Part shown: in pieces, positions 14,849 to 21,664 of the stretch
How positions within the stretch are numbered: position 1 is the first letter of the stretch
How the letters are laid out: every line of letters starts with the position of its first letter
Source of the DNA: an uncultured Collinsella sp.
Lineage (GTDB): Bacteria; Actinomycetota; Coriobacteriia; Coriobacteriales; Coriobacteriaceae
Reading direction: 5' to 3'
DNA length: 23,769 nt
Assembly (NCBI GenBank): GCA_958405565.1
Contig: CATYEN010000035.1
Location: forward strand, 1-23,769
Translations under genes and position numbers: made by a program
The notes under the pieces: model-generated
Databases searched by the model: none
What the model saw: the letters and a program-made list of their open reading frames with translations, nothing else
What the model was told of the DNA's origin: nothing

Positions 14849-15168
14849 CGTTCCTACCAGGCTGTGGTTGCGGACGGACGAAATGTCCATCCTAGTCCAA
14901 GACAGACGCGGTCAAAGGGATCCACGTAAGCGTCCGCGTGCGCGCGGCGCGATCATGGCGCGTCCTAGATGTAAGCCGCACCGTCCGTTCTACTTTCTTT
15001 GGGGCAATACCGCCTCGCGGGCGAGCGGGCCAGTCGTGAAGGTGGCTGCGGCCTCCCGAGCAAACACCCCGGTGCGCAAGTGTGGGGTCAAATACCAGGT
15101 CAGCTGGTGGGAACAATCTGATATTCCGCGCAACGCACGGATCGTATACGACACAGAAGGCAGGGTAG
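14849..15168 (+). ncRNA. Candidate structured RNA or long leader (possible raiA-motif RNA)
   Basis: About 320 bases between a strong promoter and the lipoprotein gene. The frame is open but its translation is Arg/Pro-rich and resembles no protein I know. Several hairpins can be read: 14872-14879 with 14885-14892 (one mismatch), 15010-15017 with 15022-15028 (tetraloop CGGG, one bulge), ACCCC/GGGGT at 15066-15088, and ACCAG/CTGGT at 15094-15108. CTACC near the 5' end can pair with GGTAG near the 3' end, closing the whole. I compared it with memory of RNase P, tmRNA, 4.5S RNA and T-box signatures and found none. Its place between comF and hpf is where raiA-motif RNAs occur in other Gram-positives. 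Ends are approximate and the identity is unproven. Confidence 0.45.
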
Positions 15169-15173
15169 TGGAC

Positions 15174-16184
15174 ATGGTGAGGGGCAGCTTGATGCACGCG
15201 GCTCGGTTAGGTGCTGGGACCGCAGCGGTCATCGCCGTTTTGGGCCTGAGCGGATGCGCGTTCAACCCGCTGTCTACGTTCACGACTCCCACGATCGACC
15301 AGATCGAGTACGAGACCGTCACGCCCACGGTGTCGGATGATGCCCTGGTCACTCCCGGTACCCTGACGGTCGCCCTCGATACCTCCGATGCGCCGCAGGC
15401 CATGCAGGGCGCTGACGGCGAGCTCACGGGGTATGCAGTCGACGCTGCCCGCGCCCTCGCAAGCCGCATGGGCCTTAAGGTCGCCTTTGTCGATGCGTCC
15501 TCGGCAGGTTCCGCGCTCGGCGACAAAAAGGCTGATATCTTTATCGGCGAGATCAACTCCACGGACGGGGACGTTAGCTCGCTCGGCACCTGCCTGTACG
15601 ATGCCGCTTCCGTGTTCGGTAGAACCAGCGATGGTGGGTCGCTAAACGTTTCCACCGATACCCTTAACACGTCTACTCTGGGTGTCCAGATGTCCTCGGC
15701 CTCGCAGGAGGCGCTTGCTAAGCAGAGCATCACCGCCAACCAAAAGACCTACCCCAACATCAACGAGTGCTTTGAGGCGCTCGAGTCCGGCGAAGTCGAC
15801 TATGTGATCTGCGACTCCACGGCCGGCGGCTACCTTGCACGCCTGATGAGCGAGATCTCCTATGTCGGTGCGCTCGAGGCGCCCTCGACGCTTGGTGTTG
15901 CGGGCCTCTCGTCCAATGACGAACTGTGCCGTGCCGTGAGCGATGCCCTCGACGGCATCACGGTCGACGGTACGCTCGAGGCAGTCCACTGCGTCTGGTA
16001 TGGCACGATGCCCTACGACCTCACCACTAAGACAGTATCTGGTGTCAACCTTCAGTCGTCTGGCTCCGCATCCTCCGGCAGCGAGTCCTCCGATTCCAAC
16101 AATGAGACCGCATCCTCCGAAGACAAATCGTCCAGCCAGGAAGACACCATCACCGACGACGACATTAACAAGCTTAATAGCTAG
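15174..16184 (+). CDS. Family-3 solute-binding lipoprotein
   Basis: 336 residues. A lipoprotein signal peptide runs to the lipobox LSGC with C28 as the lipid-modified residue. The body fits extracellular solute-binding family 3, which binds amino acids or related small molecules outside the cell: GTLTVALDTSDAPQAMQG, GELTGYAVDAARALASRMGLKVAFVD and DIFIGEINST are in the expected order, and FEALESGEVDYVICDSTAGGYLA matches the second lobe. The last ~60 residues are Ser/Glu/Asp-rich and probably disordered. No ABC permease or ATPase is adjacent, so it is an orphan binding protein or serves a transporter elsewhere. The start is not certain: ATG at 15174 gives the better n-region, while ATG at 15192 has a clearer AGGGG upstream. 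Confidence 0.82.
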   Translation: MVRGSLMHAARLGAGTAAVIAVLGLSGCAFNPLSTFTTPTIDQIEYETVTPTVSDDALVTPGTLTVALDTSDAPQAMQGADGELTGYAVDAARALASRMGLKVAFVDASSAGSALGDKKADIFIGEINSTDGDVSSLGTCLYDAASVFGRTSDGGSLNVSTDTLNTSTLGVQMSSASQEALAKQSITANQKTYPNINECFEALESGEVDYVICDSTAGGYLARLMSEISYVGALEAPSTLGVAGLSSNDELCRAVSDALDGITVDGTLEAVHCVWYGTMPYDLTTKTVSGVNLQSSGSASSGSESSDSNNETASSEDKSSSQEDTITDDDINKLNS

Positions 16185-16198
16185 TTATTGCTAGGGGT

Positions 16199-16227
16199 GG
16201 CGTCTCCTATGCGCTAGGAGAGACGCC
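16199..16227 (+). terminator. Hairpin after lipoprotein gene
   Basis: GGCGTCTC (16199-16206) pairs perfectly with GAGACGCC (16220-16227); CTA/TAG adds inner pairs. Only TCTTC follows, so it may be a weak terminator or a 3'-end stabiliser. It is the first of two tandem hairpins. Confidence 0.55.
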
Positions 16228-16250
16228 TCTTCACGGTTTCAACACGCACT

Positions 16251-16284
16251 GCCGGGCTTCCCCAATAGGGGAGCCAGGCTTTTT
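16251..16284 (+). terminator. Rho-independent terminator
   Basis: A GC-rich stem (GCCGGGCTTCCCC with GGGGAGCCAGGC, one mismatch and one bulge, loop AATA) is followed by TTTTT at 16280-16284. Confidence 0.75.
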
Positions 16285-16501
16285 CATCTCTATAAAACCA
16301 GCAGGTCAAAGCCAATTTTCGGGACCAAATACAAAGTCGCTGGCTCCCTCCTATAGCGCACTTTGCCACAGAAAAGTGCGAGACTTCGGTATGCGGTATC
16401 AAGCAATCGTTATTCGGGTCTTTGGGAATCCGCGTGATTAAATGCACGGCAATGGGTACATAGCCAGTACAGTAAGTCCCCGAGGCAGATTGGAGCCACG
16501 T
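16285..16501 (+). promoter_or_regulatory. hpf upstream region with a hairpin
   Basis: About 217 bp without a gene; with the two terminators the whole gap is 317 bp. It contains a perfect 8-bp hairpin, CGCACTTT (16357-16364) with AAAGTGCG (16373-16380), and a TATAAA at about 16292 that could be a -10 or chance. I cannot name the hpf promoter with confidence. No ORF in this gap looks coding. Confidence 0.4.
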
Positions 16502-17086
16502 ATGGATATCAAGGTTTCTGGACGCAAGACGACGGTAACCGATGCTCTGCGTGCGCATGTGGATGAGAAGATCGGCGAGGCGCTCAAGGTTTTCGATATC
16601 GAGCCCATGACGGTCGACGTTGTACTTCGCTATGAGAAGAACCCCTCGAACCCCAACCCGGCAATCGTCGAGGTCACGGTTCGCGCTCGCGGTTCTGTGA
16701 TTCGCGTTGCCGAGCACGGTGCCGATATGTACGCCGCCATCGACCTTTCTGCCGATAAGGTCACCCGTCAGCTGCGCAAGTTCAAGACTAAGGTCGTGGA
16801 CAACCGCCAGGGCGGTGCCAGCGCCGCGGATGTTGCGCCGGTCGAGCGTGTCGAGGATCTGGCCGACCTGCTGCTGCCCGAGGAAGAGGACGACCTGCTC
16901 GTCCGCGAGAAGGTTATCGACGTCACCCCGATGACTGAGGAGCAGGCGCTGGTGCAGACCGATCTGCTCGGCCACGACTTCTACGTGTTCGAGAACGCGA
17001 CGACCGGTCTCATCAATGTGGTGTATCACCGTAAGAATGGTGGATATGGCATCATCAAGCCCCGCATCGAAACACTTGACGAGTAA
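16502..17086 (+). CDS. hpf: Ribosome hibernation promoting factor, long form
   Basis: 194 residues. HPF long forms bind idle 30S subunits and dimerise 70S ribosomes into 100S in stationary phase. The N-terminal S30AE domain (about 1-100) starts MDIKVSGRKTTVTDALRAHVDEKI and includes EVTVRARGSVIRVAEHGADMYAAIDLSADKVTRQLRKFK. A linker follows, then the C-terminal dimerisation domain (about 135-194) with KVIDVTPMTEEQALVQTDLLGHDFYVFENATTGLINVVYHRKNGGYGIIKP. The start at 16502 is taken for its GGAG spacing and because S30AE domains begin there; a further 20 codons upstream do not look real. In many Gram-positives hpf lies close to comF and secA; here other genes are interposed. Confidence 0.95.
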   Translation: MDIKVSGRKTTVTDALRAHVDEKIGEALKVFDIEPMTVDVVLRYEKNPSNPNPAIVEVTVRARGSVIRVAEHGADMYAAIDLSADKVTRQLRKFKTKVVDNRQGGASAADVAPVERVEDLADLLLPEEEDDLLVREKVIDVTPMTEEQALVQTDLLGHDFYVFENATTGLINVVYHRKNGGYGIIKPRIETLDE

Positions 17087-17090
17087 AATA

Positions 17091-17112
17091 CGTTAACTTG
17101 CATGAGTTAACG
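17091..17112. other. Palindromic hairpin after hpf
   Basis: CGTTAACT (17091-17098) and AGTTAACG (17105-17112) pair perfectly around the loop TGCATG. It directly precedes the terminator and may stabilise the hpf transcript end, or be a binding site. Confidence 0.5.
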
Positions 17113-17115
17113 GTT

Positions 17116-17147
17116 GGCGGCCATCCCATGCGGGTGGCCGCCTTTTT
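17116..17147 (+). terminator. Rho-independent terminator of hpf
   Basis: GGCGGCCA (17116-17123) pairs with TGGCCGCC (17135-17142); the stem continues inward with CCC/GGG after one bulge. TTTTT follows at 17143-17147. Confidence 0.9.
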
Positions 17148-17165
17148 ACGTAAGGAGTCGCTTTG

Positions 17166-18119
17166 ATGGACAAGGCCGCATCCGCCGGTCATTCGGACCG
17201 TTGCCGCATCGTCGTCGATACCTGCTGCGACTTTAGCCCCGAGGTCGCCGCGAACCTCGATGTCGATATCCTGGGTTTCCCCTTCATTATCGATGGCGAA
17301 GAGCGCACGGACGACATCTGGTCGAGCATCACACCCAAGGAGTTCTACGACCGCATGCGCGCCGGTGCCCGCGTGTCCACCTCGGCTGTGTCGCTCGGTC
17401 GCTATATCGAGTTCTTTACCGAGTGCGCCAAAGAGGGTACGCCCACGGTCTACCTGTGCTTTACCTCGGCGCTGTCGTCGAGCTACAACTCCGCGTGCCA
17501 GGCGGCAGATGCCGTGCGCGCCGAGTATCCCGACTTTGAACTGTACGTGGTCGACAACGCCCTGCCCTGCGCGACCGGCGAGCTCTTGGCGCTCGAGGCC
17601 GTGCGCCAGCGCTCGGCGGGACTGACCGCTAAGCAGCTGGTCGACTGGGCAAACGAGGCCAAGACCTACGTGCACGGCTACTTTACGCTCGAGAGCTTCG
17701 ACGCGCTGGCTGCCGGCGGCCGCATTCCGCCCGCGGCGGCACAGCTCACGGCAAAGCTCGACGTCAAGCCCGAGCTGTCCTACGACCTGGCCGGCTCGCT
17801 GTCGCTGATCGGCGTCAACCGCGGTCGCAAGAAGGCGCTCAAGTCCATTCTCAAGTCGTTCCGCGAGAGCTATGTGCCCGATCGCACCATGCCCATCGCC
17901 ATTATGACGGCCGATGCCGAGAAGGACGGCGACTGGCTCGAAGCCGCCATCCGCAAGGAGGAGGGTTGCGCCGACGTGACCATCATCCGCAACTCTGTGG
18001 GCCCCACCATTGGCTCGCACGTGGGCCCCGGCATGGTGGCTTGCGCGTTTTGGGGCAAGAACCGCGCCGACAAGGCGTCGCTTTCCGACCGCATCGCCCG
18101 CCGCGTGCGCGGTCAGTAG
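17166..18119 (+). CDS. DegV family fatty-acid-binding protein
   Basis: 317 residues of the DegV/FakB family, whose members bind a fatty acid and present it to the kinase FakA for phosphorylation. Family marks: IVVDTCCDFSPE near the start (usually D-S-T-C/A-D), VSTSAVSLGRY (ligand-contact TS), SALSSSYNSAC, a FTLESFDALAAGGRIP segment, and the C-terminal NSVGPTIGSHVGPG. The ATG at 17166 comes eight bases after AGGAG; the TTG just before it is an alternative. No fakA-like gene is in the window. It is a lone gene between the hpf terminator and the dehydrogenase operon. Confidence 0.9.
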   Translation: MDKAASAGHSDRCRIVVDTCCDFSPEVAANLDVDILGFPFIIDGEERTDDIWSSITPKEFYDRMRAGARVSTSAVSLGRYIEFFTECAKEGTPTVYLCFTSALSSSYNSACQAADAVRAEYPDFELYVVDNALPCATGELLALEAVRQRSAGLTAKQLVDWANEAKTYVHGYFTLESFDALAAGGRIPPAAAQLTAKLDVKPELSYDLAGSLSLIGVNRGRKKALKSILKSFRESYVPDRTMPIAIMTADAEKDGDWLEAAIRKEEGCADVTIIRNSVGPTIGSHVGPGMVACAFWGKNRADKASLSDRIARRVRGQ

Positions 18120-18217
18120 GCAAGTAACGCGGCCGTAATCGATCCCAACTCACAGCCCAAACGCTGGCACCGAGTATTCAACCTGGTAATAACACCCAAC
18201 CCAAAAGGAAAGGTTTC

Positions 18218-19297
18218 ATGGCAAACAAGCTCTCTGTCGCATTTATCGGCACCGGAATTATGGGTGCCCCCATTGCCGGCCACATTCTGGACGCTGGCTA
18301 TCCCGTCACGGTCAACAACCGCACCAAGTCCAAGGCTGCAGCGCTCGTTGAGCGCGGCGCCGTCTGGGCCGATACGCCGGCAGATGCCGCGGCGGACGCC
18401 GACGTCATCTTTACCATGGTGGGTTATCCCTCCGAGGTCGAGGAGCTCTACCTGGCGGGCGACGGTCTGCTCGCGTGCACTAAGCCCGGCGCGGTCCTGA
18501 TCGACCTTACCACGAGCTCGCCCGAGCTGGCGCGCGACATTGCCGAGGCCGCCCAGGTTTCCGGCCGCATGGCGTTTGACTGCCCCGTCACCGGTGGCGA
18601 GTCGGGAGCTATCGCCGGCACGCTCACGGCTATCGTGGGCGCTACCGAGAACGACATCGCCCCGGTCCGCGACATCCTTTCCACCTTTGCGGCCAACATC
18701 TGCTGCTTCGATGGTGCCGGCAAGGGCCAGGCTGCCAAGCTCGCCAACCAGGTGTCGCTGGGCGCCTGCATGGTCGGCATGGCCGATGCCATGGCATTTG
18801 CCGAGCTCAACGGCCTGGATCTGGAGAAGACCCGTCAGATGATCCTGGGCGGCACCGGCAAGTCCGGCGCCATGGAGAGCCTGGCGCCCAAGGCGCTCGA
18901 CGGCGACTACAAGCCCGGCTTTATGGTCGAGCACTTCATTAAGGACCTGCGCCTGGCGCTCGCTTACGCCGATGACCGCGAGCTCGCGCTGCCCGGCGCC
19001 GATGTGGCCTTTACGCTCTACGACATGCTCGACGCCATCGGTGGCGCCAAGCTGGGCACCCAGGCCATCACGGTCCTCTACAAGGAGGAGGCCGACGCCA
19101 TCGCCGCCGGTCTGGACTGGTCGCAGTATCGCCCCGAGGAACACGGTGCCCACGAGGACGGCTGCGGTTGCGGCGAGCACGGCGACGACCACGAGTGCGG
19201 TTGCGGCCACCATCACGGCGAGGACCACGAGTGCTGCGGCAGCCACGGCCACGATGACGGCCACGAGTGCTGCTGCGGCCATCATCACGAGGAGTAG
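18218..19297 (+). CDS. 3-Hydroxyisobutyrate dehydrogenase-family oxidoreductase with His/Cys-rich tail
   Basis: 359 residues. The first ~305 form a beta-hydroxyacid dehydrogenase: the dinucleotide-binding GTGIMG at 11-16, DCPVTGG at 121-127 (substrate site), the catalytic lysine K174 with N178 in GKGQAAKLANQ, and the GGTGKSG segment. NAD(P)-dependent oxidation of a small beta-hydroxy acid, or reduction of its semialdehyde, is expected; the exact substrate cannot be read. Residues 309-359 are unlike the family: 51 residues with 14 His, 9 Cys and 14 acidic residues, in about four repeats of C-x-C/CC-G-x-H (for example CGCGHHHGEDHE). This tail probably binds Zn, Ni or Cu. AAGGAAAGG precedes the ATG. 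The small membrane protein gene starts five bases after the stop. Confidence 0.88.
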   Translation: MANKLSVAFIGTGIMGAPIAGHILDAGYPVTVNNRTKSKAAALVERGAVWADTPADAAADADVIFTMVGYPSEVEELYLAGDGLLACTKPGAVLIDLTTSSPELARDIAEAAQVSGRMAFDCPVTGGESGAIAGTLTAIVGATENDIAPVRDILSTFAANICCFDGAGKGQAAKLANQVSLGACMVGMADAMAFAELNGLDLEKTRQMILGGTGKSGAMESLAPKALDGDYKPGFMVEHFIKDLRLALAYADDRELALPGADVAFTLYDMLDAIGGAKLGTQAITVLYKEEADAIAAGLDWSQYRPEEHGAHEDGCGCGEHGDDHECGCGHHHGEDHECCGSHGHDDGHECCCGHHHEE

Positions 19298-19302
19298 CGC
19301 CC

Positions 19303-19731
19303 ATGAGCTGGACGTTCGTGGTGCTTGCGCTGGTGCTCTTTATCTTTGCGATCTACATCGGCTTTTTGTGCGGTCAGTGGGCGTGCGAAAAGCGTGTCAT
19401 CACCAAGCGCGACTACTGGATTGCCAACTTTGCAGGAGCGGCGGCGGTCGTCCTACTGACCTGGGTGTTCTCGCTGTTCCCGCTGGTGCAGTTTGCGCCG
19501 ATCGGTTGGCTCGGCGGCTTTATCGCCGGTCTTAAGATGAGCTTTGGCGAGTCCGTCGGTCCGTGGCGCAAGCACGACGAGGTCTTTAACGTCAACAAGG
19601 CTCATCGCGCCGCCGCCGATGCGGGCGACGCCGAGGAGCGCCGCCGCGCACGTCGCAATGGCGCGGCCGACCGACAGCTCATCTCGGTCACCGATGACAG
19701 CAAGGGTGCTGGCAAGCACGCTAAGAAATAG
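19303..19731 (+). CDS. Small membrane protein of unknown function
   Basis: 142 residues from ATG at 19303, which follows GAGGAG at the end of the dehydrogenase gene. Two or three hydrophobic helices: about 4-24 (FVVLALVLFIFAIYIGFLCG), about 37-57 (WIANFAGAAAVVLLTWVFSLF) and a shorter one near 62-78. The C-terminal half is charged, basic and probably disordered in the cytoplasm (EERRRARRNGAADRQ). I do not recognise a family. It lies five bases after the His/Cys-tailed dehydrogenase and 15 before the HEAT-like gene, so the three are likely one transcript. Confidence 0.78.
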   Translation: MSWTFVVLALVLFIFAIYIGFLCGQWACEKRVITKRDYWIANFAGAAAVVLLTWVFSLFPLVQFAPIGWLGGFIAGLKMSFGESVGPWRKHDEVFNVNKAHRAAADAGDAEERRRARRNGAADRQLISVTDDSKGAGKHAKK

Positions 19732-19746
19732 TAAGAAGAGGTAACT

Positions 19747-20445
19747 ATGGCAGAAAACAAAGACGAACAGCTCACCGATGAGGAGCTGGCACAGCTCCAG
19801 CTGGCAGAGGAGAACGAGAACGCCGTCGATCGCCTGGTCCAAGAGCTCGGCTGCCCCACGCGCCGCATCCGCCAGTTTGCCGCCCGCGTGCTGCACCTGC
19901 TTGCCGAGCGCGATCCGCAGCGCGTCGTGCCCTGCGTGCCCGCGTTGATCGAGGCGCTCGACCGCCCCGAGGCGCAGACCCGCTGGGAGGCCCTCGATGC
20001 TCTGACGGCGCTCGCCACCACCTGCCCCGAGCAGATGGGCGATGCCTTTGAGGGCGCCGAGACCGCGCTGTTCGACGAGCTTTCGTCCACGCTGCGCTAC
20101 GCCGCCTTCCGCCTGCTGTGCGTGTGGGGCGCCACGAGTGTCGAGCGTTCGCGCAAGGCTTGGCCGATCCTGGACGAGGCCATCCAGTGCTATCACGGCG
20201 ACCTCGAGTACCGCGACATGCTCGGTTGCCTGTACGAGTTTGGCCAGGGCGAGATCGACGCCGAGGTCGCCGAGAAGCTCGCGCTGCGCCTTAAGTTCGA
20301 CGCCGAGAACGGCAAGGGCAGCTATCTCAAGGCCCGCTCGAGCGAGATTTGCGAAATGCTTGTTAAACGTTTTGGCCTGGATCTCTCCAAAAAGAAGAAG
20401 CGTGCTAGCGTAAAAAAATCTGACGACGCCGAAGACGAGGAGTAA
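19747..20445 (+). CDS. HEAT-like repeat protein
   Basis: 232 residues, mostly helical. After an acidic start (DEQLTDEELAQLQLAEENEN), helix pairs of HEAT type are visible: RIRQFAARVLHLLAERDPQRVVPCVPALIEAL, then TRWEALDALTALATTCPEQM, then STLRYAAFRLLCVWGATS. HEAT folds are scaffolds for protein contact; no catalytic motif is present. The C-terminus is Lys-rich, then acidic (KKKKRASVKKSDDAEDEE). Ribosome binding site AAGAGG. It is followed by icd after six bases, so a link to the neighbouring dehydrogenases is possible but not shown. Confidence 0.78.
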   Translation: MAENKDEQLTDEELAQLQLAEENENAVDRLVQELGCPTRRIRQFAARVLHLLAERDPQRVVPCVPALIEALDRPEAQTRWEALDALTALATTCPEQMGDAFEGAETALFDELSSTLRYAAFRLLCVWGATSVERSRKAWPILDEAIQCYHGDLEYRDMLGCLYEFGQGEIDAEVAEKLALRLKFDAENGKGSYLKARSSEICEMLVKRFGLDLSKKKKRASVKKSDDAEDEE

Positions 20446-20451
20446 CAGATT

Positions 20452-21537
20452 ATGGCGCACGATGTAGTCCTGATTCCCGGTGACGGTATCGGTCCCGAGA
20501 TTACGCAGGCCATGCGCCGCGTGGTCGAGGCCACCGGTGTCCAGATCAATTGGAACGTCCAGGAGGCCGGCGCCGGCGTCATGGATGAGTTTGGCACGCC
20601 GCTGCCCCAGCATGTGCTCGATGCGGTCGCCGAGACCAAGGTTGCCATCAAGGGACCCATCACCACGCCGGTCGGCACGGGCTTCCGCAGCGTCAACGTG
20701 GCCCTGCGCAAGCACTTTGACCTGTACGCCTGCGTGCGCCCCTGCCTGTCGCAGCCGGGTGACGGCTCGCGTTTCCGCGATGTCGACCTGGTCATCGTGC
20801 GCGAGAACACCGAGGACCTCTACGCCGGCATCGAGTTCGATGAGGGCGCTGCCGAGGTCGAGGAGCTCTCGCAGCTCGTTGAGCGCTCGGGCCAGAAGAC
20901 CTTTGCTGCCGATTCCGCCATCTCGATCAAGCCGATCTCTATCGCCAAGAGCCGCCGTATTGTGGAGTACGCCTTTGAGTACGCCCGCCGCTGCGGCCGC
21001 AAAAAGGTGACGGCCGTGCACAAGGCCAACATCATGAAGGCGACCGACGGCCTGTTCCTGCGTGTCGCGCGCGAGGTGGCCGCCAACTATCCCGATATCG
21101 AGTTCAACGACAAGATCGTCGACGCCACCTGCATGGGTCTGGTCCAGAACCCCAACGACTTCGACGTCCTGGTACTGCCCAATCTGTACGGTGACATCGT
21201 CAGCGACCTGTGCGCCGGCCTGGTGGGCGGCCTTGGTATGGCCCCCGGCTCCAACATTGGTGCCGACTGCGCCATCTTCGAGGCCACGCACGGCTCCGCA
21301 CCCGATATCGCCGGCCAGGATATCGCCAACCCCACGGCCGAGATTCTCTCCGCTGCGATGATGCTCGACCACCTGGGCGAGAACGACGCGGCAAACCGCA
21401 TCCGCGCCGCCGTCTCTGCCACGCTCGACGAGGGCAAGCAGGTTACCGGTGACGTGCGCCGCGCCCAGACCGGCTCCGTTGAGGGCGCCGTGGGCACGCA
21501 GGCCTTCGCCGATGCCGTTATCGCACACCTCGCCTAA
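20452..21537 (+). CDS. icd: Isocitrate/isopropylmalate-family dehydrogenase, probably NAD-dependent isocitrate dehydrogenase
   Basis: 361 residues. The family start IPGDGIGPE is at 8-16; substrate-binding RSVNVALR at 79-86 has the S-x-N-x-x-x-R arrangement of isocitrate enzymes, then RENTEDLYAGIE with Y124, K191 in AVHKANIMKATDG and metal-binding D248/D252 in GDIVSDLCAG. HGSAPDIAGQDIANP carries Asp where NADP enzymes have Lys, so NAD is the likely cofactor. Reaction: isocitrate to 2-oxoglutarate plus CO2. Isopropylmalate and homoisocitrate dehydrogenases are the alternatives; no leucine genes are near. The ATG follows GAGGAG at the end of the HEAT-like gene. It ends the four-gene run. Confidence 0.88.
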   Translation: MAHDVVLIPGDGIGPEITQAMRRVVEATGVQINWNVQEAGAGVMDEFGTPLPQHVLDAVAETKVAIKGPITTPVGTGFRSVNVALRKHFDLYACVRPCLSQPGDGSRFRDVDLVIVRENTEDLYAGIEFDEGAAEVEELSQLVERSGQKTFAADSAISIKPISIAKSRRIVEYAFEYARRCGRKKVTAVHKANIMKATDGLFLRVAREVAANYPDIEFNDKIVDATCMGLVQNPNDFDVLVLPNLYGDIVSDLCAGLVGGLGMAPGSNIGADCAIFEATHGSAPDIAGQDIANPTAEILSAAMMLDHLGENDAANRIRAAVSATLDEGKQVTGDVRRAQTGSVEGAVGTQAFADAVIAHLA

Positions 21538-21548
21538 AGCAAATGGCC

Positions 21549-21581
21549 CGCAAACGCCTAAATAGTACTTAAGTGTTTGCG
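21549..21581 (+). other. Long wobble hairpin after icd
   Basis: A stem of about 16 positions, 14 pairing with one G-U, is closed by CGCAAAC/GTTTGCG. No T-run follows. It is the first of two tandem 3' hairpins and may protect the transcript end. Confidence 0.45.
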
Positions 21582-21596
21582 TATAACCTAAGAATC

Positions 21597-21625
21597 AATA
21601 CGCCCGGCGCTCCGTCGGGCGTATT
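21597..21625 (+). terminator. Rho-independent-type terminator after icd
   Basis: A perfect 10-bp stem AATACGCCCG / CGGGCGTATT (21597-21606 with 21616-21625) has the loop GCGCTCCGT. CTATT follows; the T tract is weak. Confidence 0.65.
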
Positions 21626-21664
21626 CTATTGGGGACTTTGTTTCCCATCAAGGAGTAACTGACT

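Noticed and set aside
14849..15168. RNase P RNA, tmRNA, 4.5S RNA or T-box
   Set aside because: None of the conserved cores I know for these (for example the GAGGAAAGUCC of RNase P, the T-arm of tmRNA, the GGUGG-ACCGCG of T-boxes) is present.
14793..15173. N-terminal extension of the lipoprotein frame (127 codons)
   Set aside because: It would place the lipobox far from the N-terminus, includes the promoter, and has no protein-like pattern. The signal peptide begins at 15174 or 15192.
19453..21528. 691-residue open frame on the - strand
   Set aside because: It runs antisense to three sense genes, including a fully conserved isocitrate-type dehydrogenase; there is no ribosome binding site or recognisable domain.
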